Part shown: in pieces, positions 1-7,063 of the stretch
Numbering within the stretch: position 1 is the first letter of the stretch
How the letters are laid out: each line of letters starts with the position of its first letter
Source: Solirubrobacterales bacterium
GTDB taxonomy: Bacteria; Actinomycetota; Thermoleophilia; Solirubrobacterales; 70-9
DNA length: 64,000 nt
Assembly: GCA_020438425.1 (NCBI GenBank)
Contig: JAGQUQ010000003.1
Span: 1 to 64,000 of the forward strand
Direction: 5' to 3'
The notes under the pieces: generated by a model
Seen by the model: only the letters and a program-made list of their open reading frames with translations
Told to the model about the DNA's origin: nothing
Database searches by the model: none
Translations under genes and position numbers: made by a program

Positions 1-684
1 CGAGCTGCCGAGGTCGCGGATGAAGATCAGCATGAACATGGCCGCGCCCCAGACCACCAGCAGCGGACCCAGGTGCTTCAGCGGCGGGAAAGTGATCCCG
101 AGTATCCGGCGGGCCCCGACCACCAGCAGTTCCCGATGCTCCCGCAGGTAACTGGCGAGGAAGATGACGATCCCGATCTTGGCCAGTTCGGCCGGCTGGA
201 AGGAGATCGGTCCGAGGCTGATCCCGAGATAGGCGCCGTTGACCTGGGAGCCGATCAGGGGCAGGCGAGGTGCCATCAGCAACCCGAGGCTGATCAGGGC
301 GATCGTGTACCGGTACCGCTCGAGGACCGAGTAATCCTTGAAGAAGTGGATCACGACGGCAAAGAGGATCAGGCCGATCACGAACCAGTTGGCCTGGTCA
401 CGAGCCAGCTCGTTGCCGAGTTCCGAGTCGAGCCGGTAGAGCATGACCAGCCCGAAAGCGGTCAGCAGGGCCATCAGCGGAAAGAGGTAGGGATCGGCGT
501 TGGGCAGCCGGATCCGGATGTAGATGTGGGTGGCGAGGCAGATCGCCAGGAAGTAGAGCCCGTAGGAAAGGCTCAGGTTGGTCAGCTGGTTGTCGTTCTG
601 CGCGAAGACCGCAGCGAAGCCGACGGTCAGGAGCAGGGCAACCGGGACGAGGGCCAGCAGTTCCCGGTTGCGGGAGGCGCTCAC
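1..684 (-). CDS. SEDS-family glycan polymerase (FtsW/RodA type), N-terminal part
   Basis: Polytopic membrane protein of the SEDS family, which polymerises lipid II into peptidoglycan during elongation or division. The 228 codons visible begin at a GTG (684-682) that overlaps the PP2C stop as GTGA, so the two genes are translationally coupled. Several hydrophobic segments are separated by short polar loops; the family motif around QPAELAK and the later RDLGSS element (compare PDLGT in RodA) are present. The gene runs off the left edge of the window, so the C-terminal half is unseen. In mycobacteria rodA follows pstP in the fha-pstP-rodA-pbpA-pkn cluster, which favours RodA, but FtsW cannot be excluded from this fragment. 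Confidence 0.9.
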   Translation of the reverse strand, partial: MSASRNRELLALVPVALLLTVGFAAVFAQNDNQLTNLSLSYGLYFLAICLATHIYIRIRLPNADPYLFPLMALLTAFGLVMLYRLDSELGNELARDQANWFVIGLILFAVVIHFFKDYSVLERYRYTIALISLGLLMAPRLPLIGSQVNGAYLGISLGPISFQPAELAKIGIVIFLASYLREHRELLVVGARRILGITFPPLKHLGPLLVVWGAAMFMLIFIRDLGSS

Positions 685-1811
685 CCGGTCAGGCCCTCAC
701 GACTTTCGATGTCCTCGATCAGCGAGACCGCGTCGTCCTCGGAGCGCAGCGAGTGGTCGGTCACCGAGCGCTGGCGATTGGCGGGCAGCGAAGTGGTCTG
801 GATCGCGGTCGAGTACTTGAGCGAGTACAGGTCGACGCCGAAAGGCAGTTCGAACGGCAGGCCCCGGTACAGGGCGACCCGGCCCGCGGTATCGGTTCCG
901 AGGAACCAGGCCTGGCGGGTCGCGACGAAAAGGCCGCCGACCAGGATCAGCAGCACCGCGAGGGCCGCCAGGACTCCGGCCACTACCTTCCCGCGCCGCT
1001 TTGGACGGGCGGCTTCGCGTTCCCCCCGGCGGGCCCGCCGGGCCGCGCCGGAGCGGATCAGGGTCGGGTGGTCATCCCGCGGCAAGGGGTTGGCCGGGTC
1101 CTCGACCTGGAAAACGATCACGGTGATGTTGTCCCGGCCACCGGCCCGGTTTGCCTCGTCGACCAGGGTGCGGGCGGCCGCGTCGAGAGTGGTCGCCCCC
1201 ATCAGGATGTCGCGGATCTTCTCGTCCCCGATCATCGTGGTCAGGCCGTCGGAACAAAGCAGGAAGATGTCGCCCGGCTCGGAGGGGACGGTGGCCAGGT
1301 CGGCCTGCACCTCGGGCTCCGGCCCGAGTGCCCTGGTGATGATCGAACGCTGCGGGTGATCCTCGGCCTGTTCCTCGGTGATCTGGCCGCGGCGGCGCAT
1401 CTCCTCGACCAGGGAGTGGTCCTTGGTCAGGCGCTGGATGATTCCGTCCCGCAGGCGGTAGGCCCGCGAATCACCGACGTGGCCGATCACCACCCGTTCG
1501 CCGTCGGCGTCGACCGAGGCGACCGTGATCGTGGTGCCCATCCCGGAAAGCGAAGCGTCGGAGACCGCCTGGTCATGAATGTTCCGGTTGGCGACGGCGA
1601 TGGTCTGCTCGATCGCCTCCTCGGCGTTGCCTGCCGGCAGCCCGGCCTGGAAGGCCTGGATCGCGGTCAGTGATGCGACCTCGCCGGCCTGGGCGCCGCC
1701 CATGCCGTCAGCGACCACGAAGAGCGGGGCGCGGGCGAGGTAGGAATCCTCGTTGGCCTGCCGCTGGCGGCCAACGTCGGTGCGTTCGGAATGTCCCGAA
1801 ACCCTCAGCAT
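681..1811 (-). CDS. pstP: PP2C-family Ser/Thr protein phosphatase, membrane anchored (PstP-like)
   Basis: Metal-dependent phosphatase that would remove phosphate from targets of the neighbouring Ser/Thr kinase. The catalytic domain covers about residues 5-237 and shows the PP2C motifs NEDSY (20-24), VADGMGG (33-39), GHVGDSRAY (110-118), ITRALG (158-163), LCSDGL (185-190) and GGRDNIT (224-230); the Asp residues coordinate Mn/Mg. A basic linker leads to one membrane helix (about 276-297) and an extracytoplasmic tail of about 75 residues, the topology of mycobacterial PstP, although the tail is shorter. It lies 19 bp downstream of the FHA gene and overlaps the SEDS gene by 4 bp, so all are probably one transcript. 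Confidence 0.92.
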   Translation of the reverse strand: MLRVSGHSERTDVGRQRQANEDSYLARAPLFVVADGMGGAQAGEVASLTAIQAFQAGLPAGNAEEAIEQTIAVANRNIHDQAVSDASLSGMGTTITVASVDADGERVVIGHVGDSRAYRLRDGIIQRLTKDHSLVEEMRRRGQITEEQAEDHPQRSIITRALGPEPEVQADLATVPSEPGDIFLLCSDGLTTMIGDEKIRDILMGATTLDAAARTLVDEANRAGGRDNITVIVFQVEDPANPLPRDDHPTLIRSGAARRARRGEREAARPKRRGKVVAGVLAALAVLLILVGGLFVATRQAWFLGTDTAGRVALYRGLPFELPFGVDLYSLKYSTAIQTTSLPANRQRSVTDHSLRSEDDAVSLIEDIESREGLTG

Positions 1812-1830
1812 CCTGATGTCCTCTTACCCC

Positions 1831-2295
1831 TCATGGGCGATCCATTTCGAACCTGAACGCGGTGTCACCGATCTCGATCATCGAGCCATCCCTGACTTCG
1901 GCGTCGGCCGTAACCGCGCCGCCGTCCAGGAGGGTGCCGTTGGTCGAGTTCATGTCTTCAAGGAAGTATCGGTCACCGCGAGGGTAGAGCCTCGCGTGGA
2001 GTCCGGATGCATAGCGGTCGGTGAATGAAACGTCGGCCTCTCCCGACCTCCCCATCGTGACCCCGCCGAAGACGTCGAACCTGGTGCCCGCCTCGAGTCC
2101 GCCGCCCCGAACCACGACCAGCCAGGCGTCATAGGAGCCGGCCGGCACCGCGCCGATCGTCGCGTCCCCGTCGAAGCTCCCGCCCTGATTTCGCTTCAGG
2201 TCCTTCCTCGCGCTGGAGGCGATCCAGAGCAGAAACAGGTAGAGGACCGCGAGGAACCCGAACTTGAGCGCTACGGAAATCGGTTCGTAATCCAA
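1831..2295 (-). CDS. fhaB: Membrane-anchored FHA-domain protein (FhaB/FipA-like)
   Basis: Small FHA adaptor expected to bind phosphothreonine on kinase substrates and recruit them to the cell-wall machinery. An N-terminal membrane helix (about residues 8-26) is followed by a Gly/Asp-rich linker and an FHA domain at about 65-150. The phosphothreonine-binding signatures are visible: GRSGEAD, then a Ser-Gly-Leu-His-Ala stretch, then MNSTNGT. The 154-residue length and the position between FhaA and PP2C genes match FhaB of other actinobacteria. The domain is 'TM then FHA', so it should face the cytoplasm from the membrane. Confidence 0.88.
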   Translation of the reverse strand: MDYEPISVALKFGFLAVLYLFLLWIASSARKDLKRNQGGSFDGDATIGAVPAGSYDAWLVVVRGGGLEAGTRFDVFGGVTMGRSGEADVSFTDRYASGLHARLYPRGDRYFLEDMNSTNGTLLDGGAVTADAEVRDGSMIEIGDTAFRFEMDRP

Positions 2296-2316
2296 TTGCG
2301 AGCCTGGCCTGCCGGT

Positions 2317-3087
2317 TTACCGTTCGATCCCGAAGCGGAAGGTGGTTGTTCCCACGGTGACCTGATCGCCCTCGCGAAGCGGCGCTTCAGTCACCCGGCG
2401 GCCGTTGACCTTGACTCCGTTGGTCGATCCCAGGTCGGCGATCTCCCACTGTCCGGAAGCGTCCTGCCGGAGTTCCGCGTGGCGACGGGACACGTTCGGG
2501 TCGCGCAGCACGCACTCGACCTCATCCGAGCGGCCGAGCACGGCGCGCGGGCCATCCAGCACATATCGCCGGTCGTCCAGATCGACGACCGCGCGGGTCA
2601 GGGCCGGTCGTTCCGGAGCCCGCCGGGTCGGGTCCGGGGCGGGCTGCGCCGGGGGCACCTTGTAGACCATGGTGTGACCCTCGTCGGCCTGCTGGGGCAG
2701 TTCGCCTTCGCGGGCCGGGGGCTTGACCAGGCGAGCCTGGATTCCGAACTCTCCGAGCCTGAGGCGAGCGTCGGTGTTGAAATGAACTTCGGGCCGGGTC
2801 AGAAGGTCGTAACCCTTGCGGCGGGCATGTTCGAGCAGGTATCCGGAAAGTTCCTGCTCCAGCGACCGCTCGTATCCCTCCAGCTTGTCCCGGTCCTTCT
2901 CGGAGAGGTGAACCGTGTACTCGTTCGGCACGTACACCCGGGAAACCGAGGCCGTCTTGTGCGAATCCATCTCTTTGGCCAGCTTGCGGGCCAGCTCGAC
3001 CGGCTGAACTTCCGAGCTGAAGGCACGGCTGAACACACCTTCGACGAGGCCCTCGATTCGGGCTTCGAGGTTGCGGAAGACACTCAT
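2317..3087 (-). CDS. fhaA: DUF3662 and FHA-domain protein (FhaA-like)
   Basis: Two-domain phosphopeptide-binding protein. Residues 1-115 form the DUF3662 domain typical of actinobacterial FhaA (begins MSVFRNLEARIEGLVEG), and the C-terminal 80 residues are an FHA domain with LGRSDEVEC, a VSRRHAE core and GSTNGVKVNG. A proline-rich linker joins them and is shorter than in mycobacterial FhaA (256 residues against more than 500). FhaA proteins bind phosphorylated MviN and regulate peptidoglycan precursor flipping in mycobacteria. It is 15 bp downstream of the kinase gene and 21 bp upstream of the fhaB-like gene, consistent with a single operon. Confidence 0.9.
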   Translation of the reverse strand: MSVFRNLEARIEGLVEGVFSRAFSSEVQPVELARKLAKEMDSHKTASVSRVYVPNEYTVHLSEKDRDKLEGYERSLEQELSGYLLEHARRKGYDLLTRPEVHFNTDARLRLGEFGIQARLVKPPAREGELPQQADEGHTMVYKVPPAQPAPDPTRRAPERPALTRAVVDLDDRRYVLDGPRAVLGRSDEVECVLRDPNVSRRHAELRQDASGQWEIADLGSTNGVKVNGRRVTEAPLREGDQVTVGTTTFRFGIER

Positions 3088-3102
3088 CGCCGCATCAACC
3101 CT

Positions 3103-4671
3103 CTAGTGGGCGTTGGGGACACGACTTGATCCTACGGGAGCGATGGTCAACGGCTCGCGTACCGTGCCGGCGTTCCGCTGGCGGGTCCAGCCGACGATCG
3201 CCCCGACCAGCAGGGCCACACCCGCCCAGACCCCCACCGAAAGCAGGAAGGAGGGCGAACTGACCACGGGCACGATCAGCCCGGTGACGGCGGTGGCAAC
3301 CGAATCCTCCCAGCCTGGCTCGGCCTTCTCGATCTTGCCGAACAGCAGGGTCCGTCCGGTAATCGACTCGGCGAAAGCCGTGAAACAGAGCCCGGTCACC
3401 GCGACCACGGCGCGGTCCCGCCAATCGCTTGCGAGAGCGGCAAGCAGCGGCAGAAAGGGAGCCATGCCCAGGGTTCCAAGCAGGGGTCCGATCGCGGCCA
3501 GGGCGAGCGGTCGTCCGGAACCCCGGATCAGCAGCGCCGGCGGGATCGAAACCAGCAAGACGACCAGTCCGGCACCCGGCATCGCGGCAACGATCCCGAG
3601 CCAGACCGCCATCAACGCACCCGCCGCCAGGAATCCGGTCCTGGGCCGGATCAGGGTGAGCAGGGCGGAAACGATGGTCAGGACGGCGACCGAAGCCGGA
3701 TCTGATTCCCCGCTGACGATCAGTCCGGTGGCGACCATTCCGCAGACGGCCGCTGCGCAGGCGATCCTGCCGAGGTCAAGTCCGCCTTCGGCAAAGGATG
3801 TGACGGTTCTGCGATCGCGTTCGGCACCGTGAACTGTCCGGTCGAGGTCCGGCAACGCCTCTTCCAGGGCCGGCCCGAGGTCCTCGATCTGCGGCCGCAG
3901 GGCCGGATCCCGGTCGAGGCAGGCATCGACGACGTCGGTCAACTCCGCCGGCAGATCCGGCCTCAGCTCGGCCAGCAGCGGCAGATCCTTCTCGATCGCC
4001 CGCAGGGTCTGGCTGGGAGTCGATCGGCGGCGGGGGTTCTCGCCGGTCCAAGCCTCGAAGAGCGTGAGCGCCAGTGAATAGACATCCCCGGCGGAGGTCA
4101 CCGGGCTGCCCTCGGCCGCTTCCGGTGACATGTAGGCGAGGGTGCCGAGAACGTCACCGGTGTTGGTCAGGTCATCGCCGTCGGTCAACCGGGCCACGCC
4201 GAAATCCATCAGCTTGGCTCCGCCCCTTCCGCCCGGCACGATCAGGTTGGCCGGTTTGATGTCCCGGTGGATCACTTCGCGTGAATGTGCGTGGTCGAGG
4301 GCTTCACAGATGTCGATTCCGATCTCGGCGACTTCCCGGTCGCTGAGCAGGTCCCGGTCAATCAGTTCACGGACGGTTTCCCCGTCGACCAGTTCTGAAA
4401 CCAGGTAGGCCCTTCCTCCCTCCCGTCCGAACTCGTGGTGCGCAAACTCGTAGAGGGTGACGATCCCGGTGTGGTTCAGGCGGGCGGCGGCCTTCGCTTC
4501 CCGCTGGATCCGGGGACCGGACTCGGGTTGCGTCTCGATCACCTTCACCGCCACTTCCCTTTCCAGCCTGCGATCCCAGGCCCGGTACACGGTGCCGAAG
4601 CCTCCGGCACCCAGCCGGTCGCCGATCTCGAAGCGGTTCAGGACGATGGTTCCGTTCATCACTGAAGACAT
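3103..4671 (-). CDS. Ser/Thr protein kinase with multi-pass membrane C-terminus
   Basis: Hanks-type kinase heading the phosphosignalling operon. Kinase domain about residues 12-270: Gly-rich loop LGAGGFGTVY (20-29), ATP lysine AVKV (K43), catalytic loop HRDIKPANL (135-143), DFG at 156-158, and MSPEAAEG for the APE motif. After a charged linker the last 190 residues hold about seven hydrophobic segments, instead of the single helix plus PASTA repeats of PknB, so this kinase is probably not a muropeptide sensor of the PASTA kind. I chose ATG 4671 because a GGGG stretch lies about 11 nt upstream; an in-frame start at 4716 would add 15 residues, and 4659 is also possible. Confidence 0.9.
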   Translation of the reverse strand: MSSVMNGTIVLNRFEIGDRLGAGGFGTVYRAWDRRLEREVAVKVIETQPESGPRIQREAKAAARLNHTGIVTLYEFAHHEFGREGGRAYLVSELVDGETVRELIDRDLLSDREVAEIGIDICEALDHAHSREVIHRDIKPANLIVPGGRGGAKLMDFGVARLTDGDDLTNTGDVLGTLAYMSPEAAEGSPVTSAGDVYSLALTLFEAWTGENPRRRSTPSQTLRAIEKDLPLLAELRPDLPAELTDVVDACLDRDPALRPQIEDLGPALEEALPDLDRTVHGAERDRRTVTSFAEGGLDLGRIACAAAVCGMVATGLIVSGESDPASVAVLTIVSALLTLIRPRTGFLAAGALMAVWLGIVAAMPGAGLVVLLVSIPPALLIRGSGRPLALAAIGPLLGTLGMAPFLPLLAALASDWRDRAVVAVTGLCFTAFAESITGRTLLFGKIEKAEPGWEDSVATAVTGLIVPVVSSPSFLLSVGVWAGVALLVGAIVGWTRQRNAGTVREPLTIAPVGSSRVPNAH

Positions 4672-4714
4672 TTCGGCATGCGTCCCCGCGTACCTGCGAA
4701 GAGAAAGTCCCTGC

Positions 4715-4738
4715 AAACCGCCTACCGGTGGGCGGTTT
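4715..4738. other. Hairpin in the divergent kinase/CARDB promoter gap
   Basis: An 8-bp inverted repeat (AAACCGCC at 4715-4722 with GGCGGTTT at 4731-4738) followed on the plus strand by TT. It sits in the 120-bp gap between the divergently transcribed kinase and the plus-strand gene at 4792. It could be an operator, a leader hairpin or a terminator; nothing decides between these. Confidence 0.35.
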
Positions 4739-4791
4739 TCGGGTGAAGGGAATAGATTGGCCGTGCCGAAAGTCGTTCGGCAGGTGGACTT

Positions 4792-6036
4792 TTGGAGTTT
4801 TCCAACCCTTACAACTCAAACGACCGCGAAGACGATCCTTTCGTTGACGGCCCCGATGACGAGCCTTTGACGGTCGAGTCCGATCCGGGTCCCGACCTGG
4901 AGCCGGATTCCGGTCCCGATGCCGGATTCGATGACGATCCGCCGCCGCCGCCGCGATCCCGCCGCTCCGGTGGTTCCGGTGGTGGTTCCAGGCGGCCGCC
5001 TCGCCGTGGTTCCCGTGGTGGAGGCTCCGGCGAGGACCGCCAGCAGATGCTGGTCCGCCGGGCGATCGCCCTGGGTGCCGGCCTTCTGGTCCTGATCCTG
5101 CTCGTGTTCGGCGCGAAGGGTTGCCTCGATGCCCGCAAGAACCGCGGTCTCGAGGATTACGCGAACAACGTCACCCAGATCGTCAACGAGACCAACACTC
5201 TCGGGAAGTCTTTCCTCGGCCGGCTCTCCGACCCCGGTGAGCTCTCGGTCACCGAGTTCACCAGCGAGATCCAGTCGGACCGCTCGGCAATGGACGGTTT
5301 CCTCAGCCGGGTGGAGAAGCTGGACACGCCCGGGGACATGAAGGCGGCCCAGGACTCGCTGACCCTCGTTTACCAGCTGCGGGCTTCGGCGATGGACGAG
5401 ATCTCCGAGAAGATGAGCACTGCGCTCGGCGATGAAGGCGCCGACCGGGCCCGCCGCCAGATCGCCGGCCAGATGGAGGTGCTGGCTGCGGCCGATGTCC
5501 TCTACAACCGGGTCACCCGGCACCAGATCGACAACACGATCGCCTCCAACGGCGCCAATGCTCCCGCCATGCCGGTCAGCACTTTCATCCCCGATCCGGG
5601 TGACTGGATCACCGTCGAAGCGATCGATGACGCTCTCGGCGGCGTTTCCGGAACCACCAGTACCGCGGATCCGGAGGACGGCCTGACTCACGGCACCGGG
5701 ATCGACCCGGCTTCCTCGGTCACGATCGGTGGCAACATCCTTTCCCCGGATGTGACCACGACGCTTCCGGCCGGCACCGAACCGAGCGTCGAGGTGACGG
5801 TCCAGAACCAGGGCGGGGCAACCGAGAATGACGTCACGGTTTCGGTTTCGGTCGATGGAGGCAGCGCGATCGAAGAATCGATCCCGGAGATCGCCCCCAG
5901 CTCAACCGGCACCGCCACGATCCTGCTGACCCCGGCCCCCACGGGGCAGGTCACTCTCGACGTTTCGGTCGAAGCGGTTCCCGGCGAGTCGATCACGACG
6001 AACAACGAAGCGACCTACACCGTCGACTTCGGGTAG
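4792..6036 (+). CDS. Membrane-anchored protein with C-terminal CARDB domain
   Basis: Function unknown. The 414-residue protein starts with an acidic, Pro/Gly/Arg-rich cytoplasmic region (about 1-88), then one membrane helix (91-109), then a helical extracytoplasmic region (about 115-240, likely coiled coil) and a C-terminal Ig-like CARDB domain (about 310-412, with VTVQNQGGATENDVTVSV). CARDB domains mediate extracellular adhesion or cell-wall binding. The TTG start at 4792 follows AGGTGG with 5 nt spacing. The stop is 7 bp before pheA, so the two are probably cotranscribed, though no functional link is evident. It is divergent from the kinase operon. Confidence 0.82.
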   Translation: MEFSNPYNSNDREDDPFVDGPDDEPLTVESDPGPDLEPDSGPDAGFDDDPPPPPRSRRSGGSGGGSRRPPRRGSRGGGSGEDRQQMLVRRAIALGAGLLVLILLVFGAKGCLDARKNRGLEDYANNVTQIVNETNTLGKSFLGRLSDPGELSVTEFTSEIQSDRSAMDGFLSRVEKLDTPGDMKAAQDSLTLVYQLRASAMDEISEKMSTALGDEGADRARRQIAGQMEVLAAADVLYNRVTRHQIDNTIASNGANAPAMPVSTFIPDPGDWITVEAIDDALGGVSGTTSTADPEDGLTHGTGIDPASSVTIGGNILSPDVTTTLPAGTEPSVEVTVQNQGGATENDVTVSVSVDGGSAIEESIPEIAPSSTGTATILLTPAPTGQVTLDVSVEAVPGESITTNNEATYTVDFG

Positions 6037-6043
6037 GCGCGCC

Positions 6044-6769
6044 TTGCGTGTCGCCTATCTCGGCCCCGCCGGAACCTTCAGCGAGGATGCGCTGGAGGTC
6101 AGTCGTTTTGCTCCGGAAGGTTTCGAACCGTTGCCGACCGAAACGATCCCCGCTGCGATCGAGGCGGTGGCATCGGGTAACGCCGACCGTGCGCTCGTCC
6201 CGGTCGAGAACTCGATCGAGGGTTCGGTCCGGCCCACGCTCGATTCACTGATCGAACTGGCTGATTCTGTCCGGATCGTCGGTGAGTTCGACCACGAGAT
6301 CCGCCAGGCGCTGATCGGCCGGGCAGGACTGGAGTTCGGTGCGATCGAAGTGGTGCTCTCCCACCCCCAGCCACTGGCACAGTGCGCTCTCTTTCTGCGT
6401 ACGGAACTGCCGGGAGCCGAGGTTCAGGTCGCGACGAGCACCAGTGCTGCGGTACGGGAGGTCGGGGCCAGCCCGAAGGCCTGGGCTGCGCTCGGTCCCG
6501 CCAGGGCGGCCCGGATCTACGATTGCGAGGTTCTGCGCGAGGGCATCGAGGACGAGCCGGGCAACGTGACCCGCTTCCTCTGGCTTGCCGCCCGGCCGGA
6601 TGGCGAAGCCCACCATTCCGGGGAAGTCAGCCCCGTTCCAACGGATCTCCTGGTCGGGGACCAGGGCGGCAACTGGAAGACCAGCCTCGCCTTTGCCGAG
6701 TTGGGAGCTGACCATCCCGGAGCCCTGGTTGAAGCGCTCCACGCGTTCTCAAAACAGACCGGAACGTGA
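6044..6769 (+). CDS. pheA: Prephenate dehydratase catalytic domain, lacking its ACT domain in frame
   Basis: Converts prephenate to phenylpyruvate in phenylalanine biosynthesis. The catalytic fold is complete: AYLGPAGTFSE (4-14), PVENSIEGSV (53-62), SHPQPLAQC (106-114), and the essential Thr-Arg-Phe motif (176-178). The normal family continues into an ACT domain that binds phenylalanine for feedback inhibition; here the reading frame stops (TGA 6767-6769) just after HPGALVEALHAF, exactly where that domain begins. The ACT sequence follows in the -1 frame (6766-6939). The start is TTG 6044, 7 bp after the preceding gene. Either the gene is frameshifted or the two domains are made as separate, coupled polypeptides. 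Confidence 0.88.
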   Translation: MRVAYLGPAGTFSEDALEVSRFAPEGFEPLPTETIPAAIEAVASGNADRALVPVENSIEGSVRPTLDSLIELADSVRIVGEFDHEIRQALIGRAGLEFGAIEVVLSHPQPLAQCALFLRTELPGAEVQVATSTSAAVREVGASPKAWAALGPARAARIYDCEVLREGIEDEPGNVTRFLWLAARPDGEAHHSGEVSPVPTDLLVGDQGGNWKTSLAFAELGADHPGALVEALHAFSKQTGT

Positions 6770-6939
6770 ACCTGGTCCGGATCGAGTCCCGGCCGATGCG
6801 CCGTGAACTCGGCCGCTACCGCTTCTTCATCGACATCGAAGGCCGCGAGGATTCCGATGAAGTCGCCGCAGCCATCAACGGCCTGAAATCAAAGGCCGAG
6901 TGGGTAAGAGTCCTCGGCTCCTACCCGGCCAACAGCTGA
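6766..6939 (+). CDS. Detached ACT domain of prephenate dehydratase
   Basis: A 57-residue frame beginning with GTG 6766 that overlaps the pheA stop as GTGA. It reads (V)NLVRIESRPM, then RYRFFIDIEG, then VRVLGSYP, which is the prephenate dehydratase ACT domain including the conserved ESRP phenylalanine-binding motif. In homologues this is contiguous with the catalytic domain. A one-base change near the AAAA run at 6751-6754 would fuse them, giving a continuous HAFSKTDRNVNLVRIESRP joint. Whether it is expressed as its own protein, by frameshifting, or is the remnant of a sequencing or genuine indel cannot be told from the sequence. Confidence 0.75.
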   Translation: MNLVRIESRPMRRELGRYRFFIDIEGREDSDEVAAAINGLKSKAEWVRVLGSYPANS

Positions 6940-6957
6940 ACCACCGGGGTTGGGGTA

Positions 6958-7055
6958 GCCGCGGGGTCGGGCGAGCGTCGACCGGGACGCTCAATGACAG
7001 CGCGGCTGAATGCCGCGCGTGTCGCGTCCCGGCGATGCTTGCCCGACCCCGCGGC
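6958..7055. terminator. Long bidirectional hairpin between pheA and gyrA
   Basis: Convergent genes pheA/ACT (plus) and gyrA (minus) are separated by a near-perfect inverted repeat. The left arm at 6958-6980 pairs with the right arm at 7033-7055 with two mismatches; inside it, CCGGGACGC/GCGTCCCGG and GCGCGGC/GCCGCGC form further stems. The whole folds into a rod of about 98 nt. There is no U-tract, as is common for actinobacterial terminators. Confidence 0.7.
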
Positions 7056-7063
7056 GTAACCGA

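Noticed and set aside
6740-6770. Programmed -1 frameshift in pheA
   Set aside because: The local TCA AAA CAG is not a good slippery heptamer (X XXY YYZ) and no strong stimulatory hairpin was seen close by; a split gene or indel is at least as likely.
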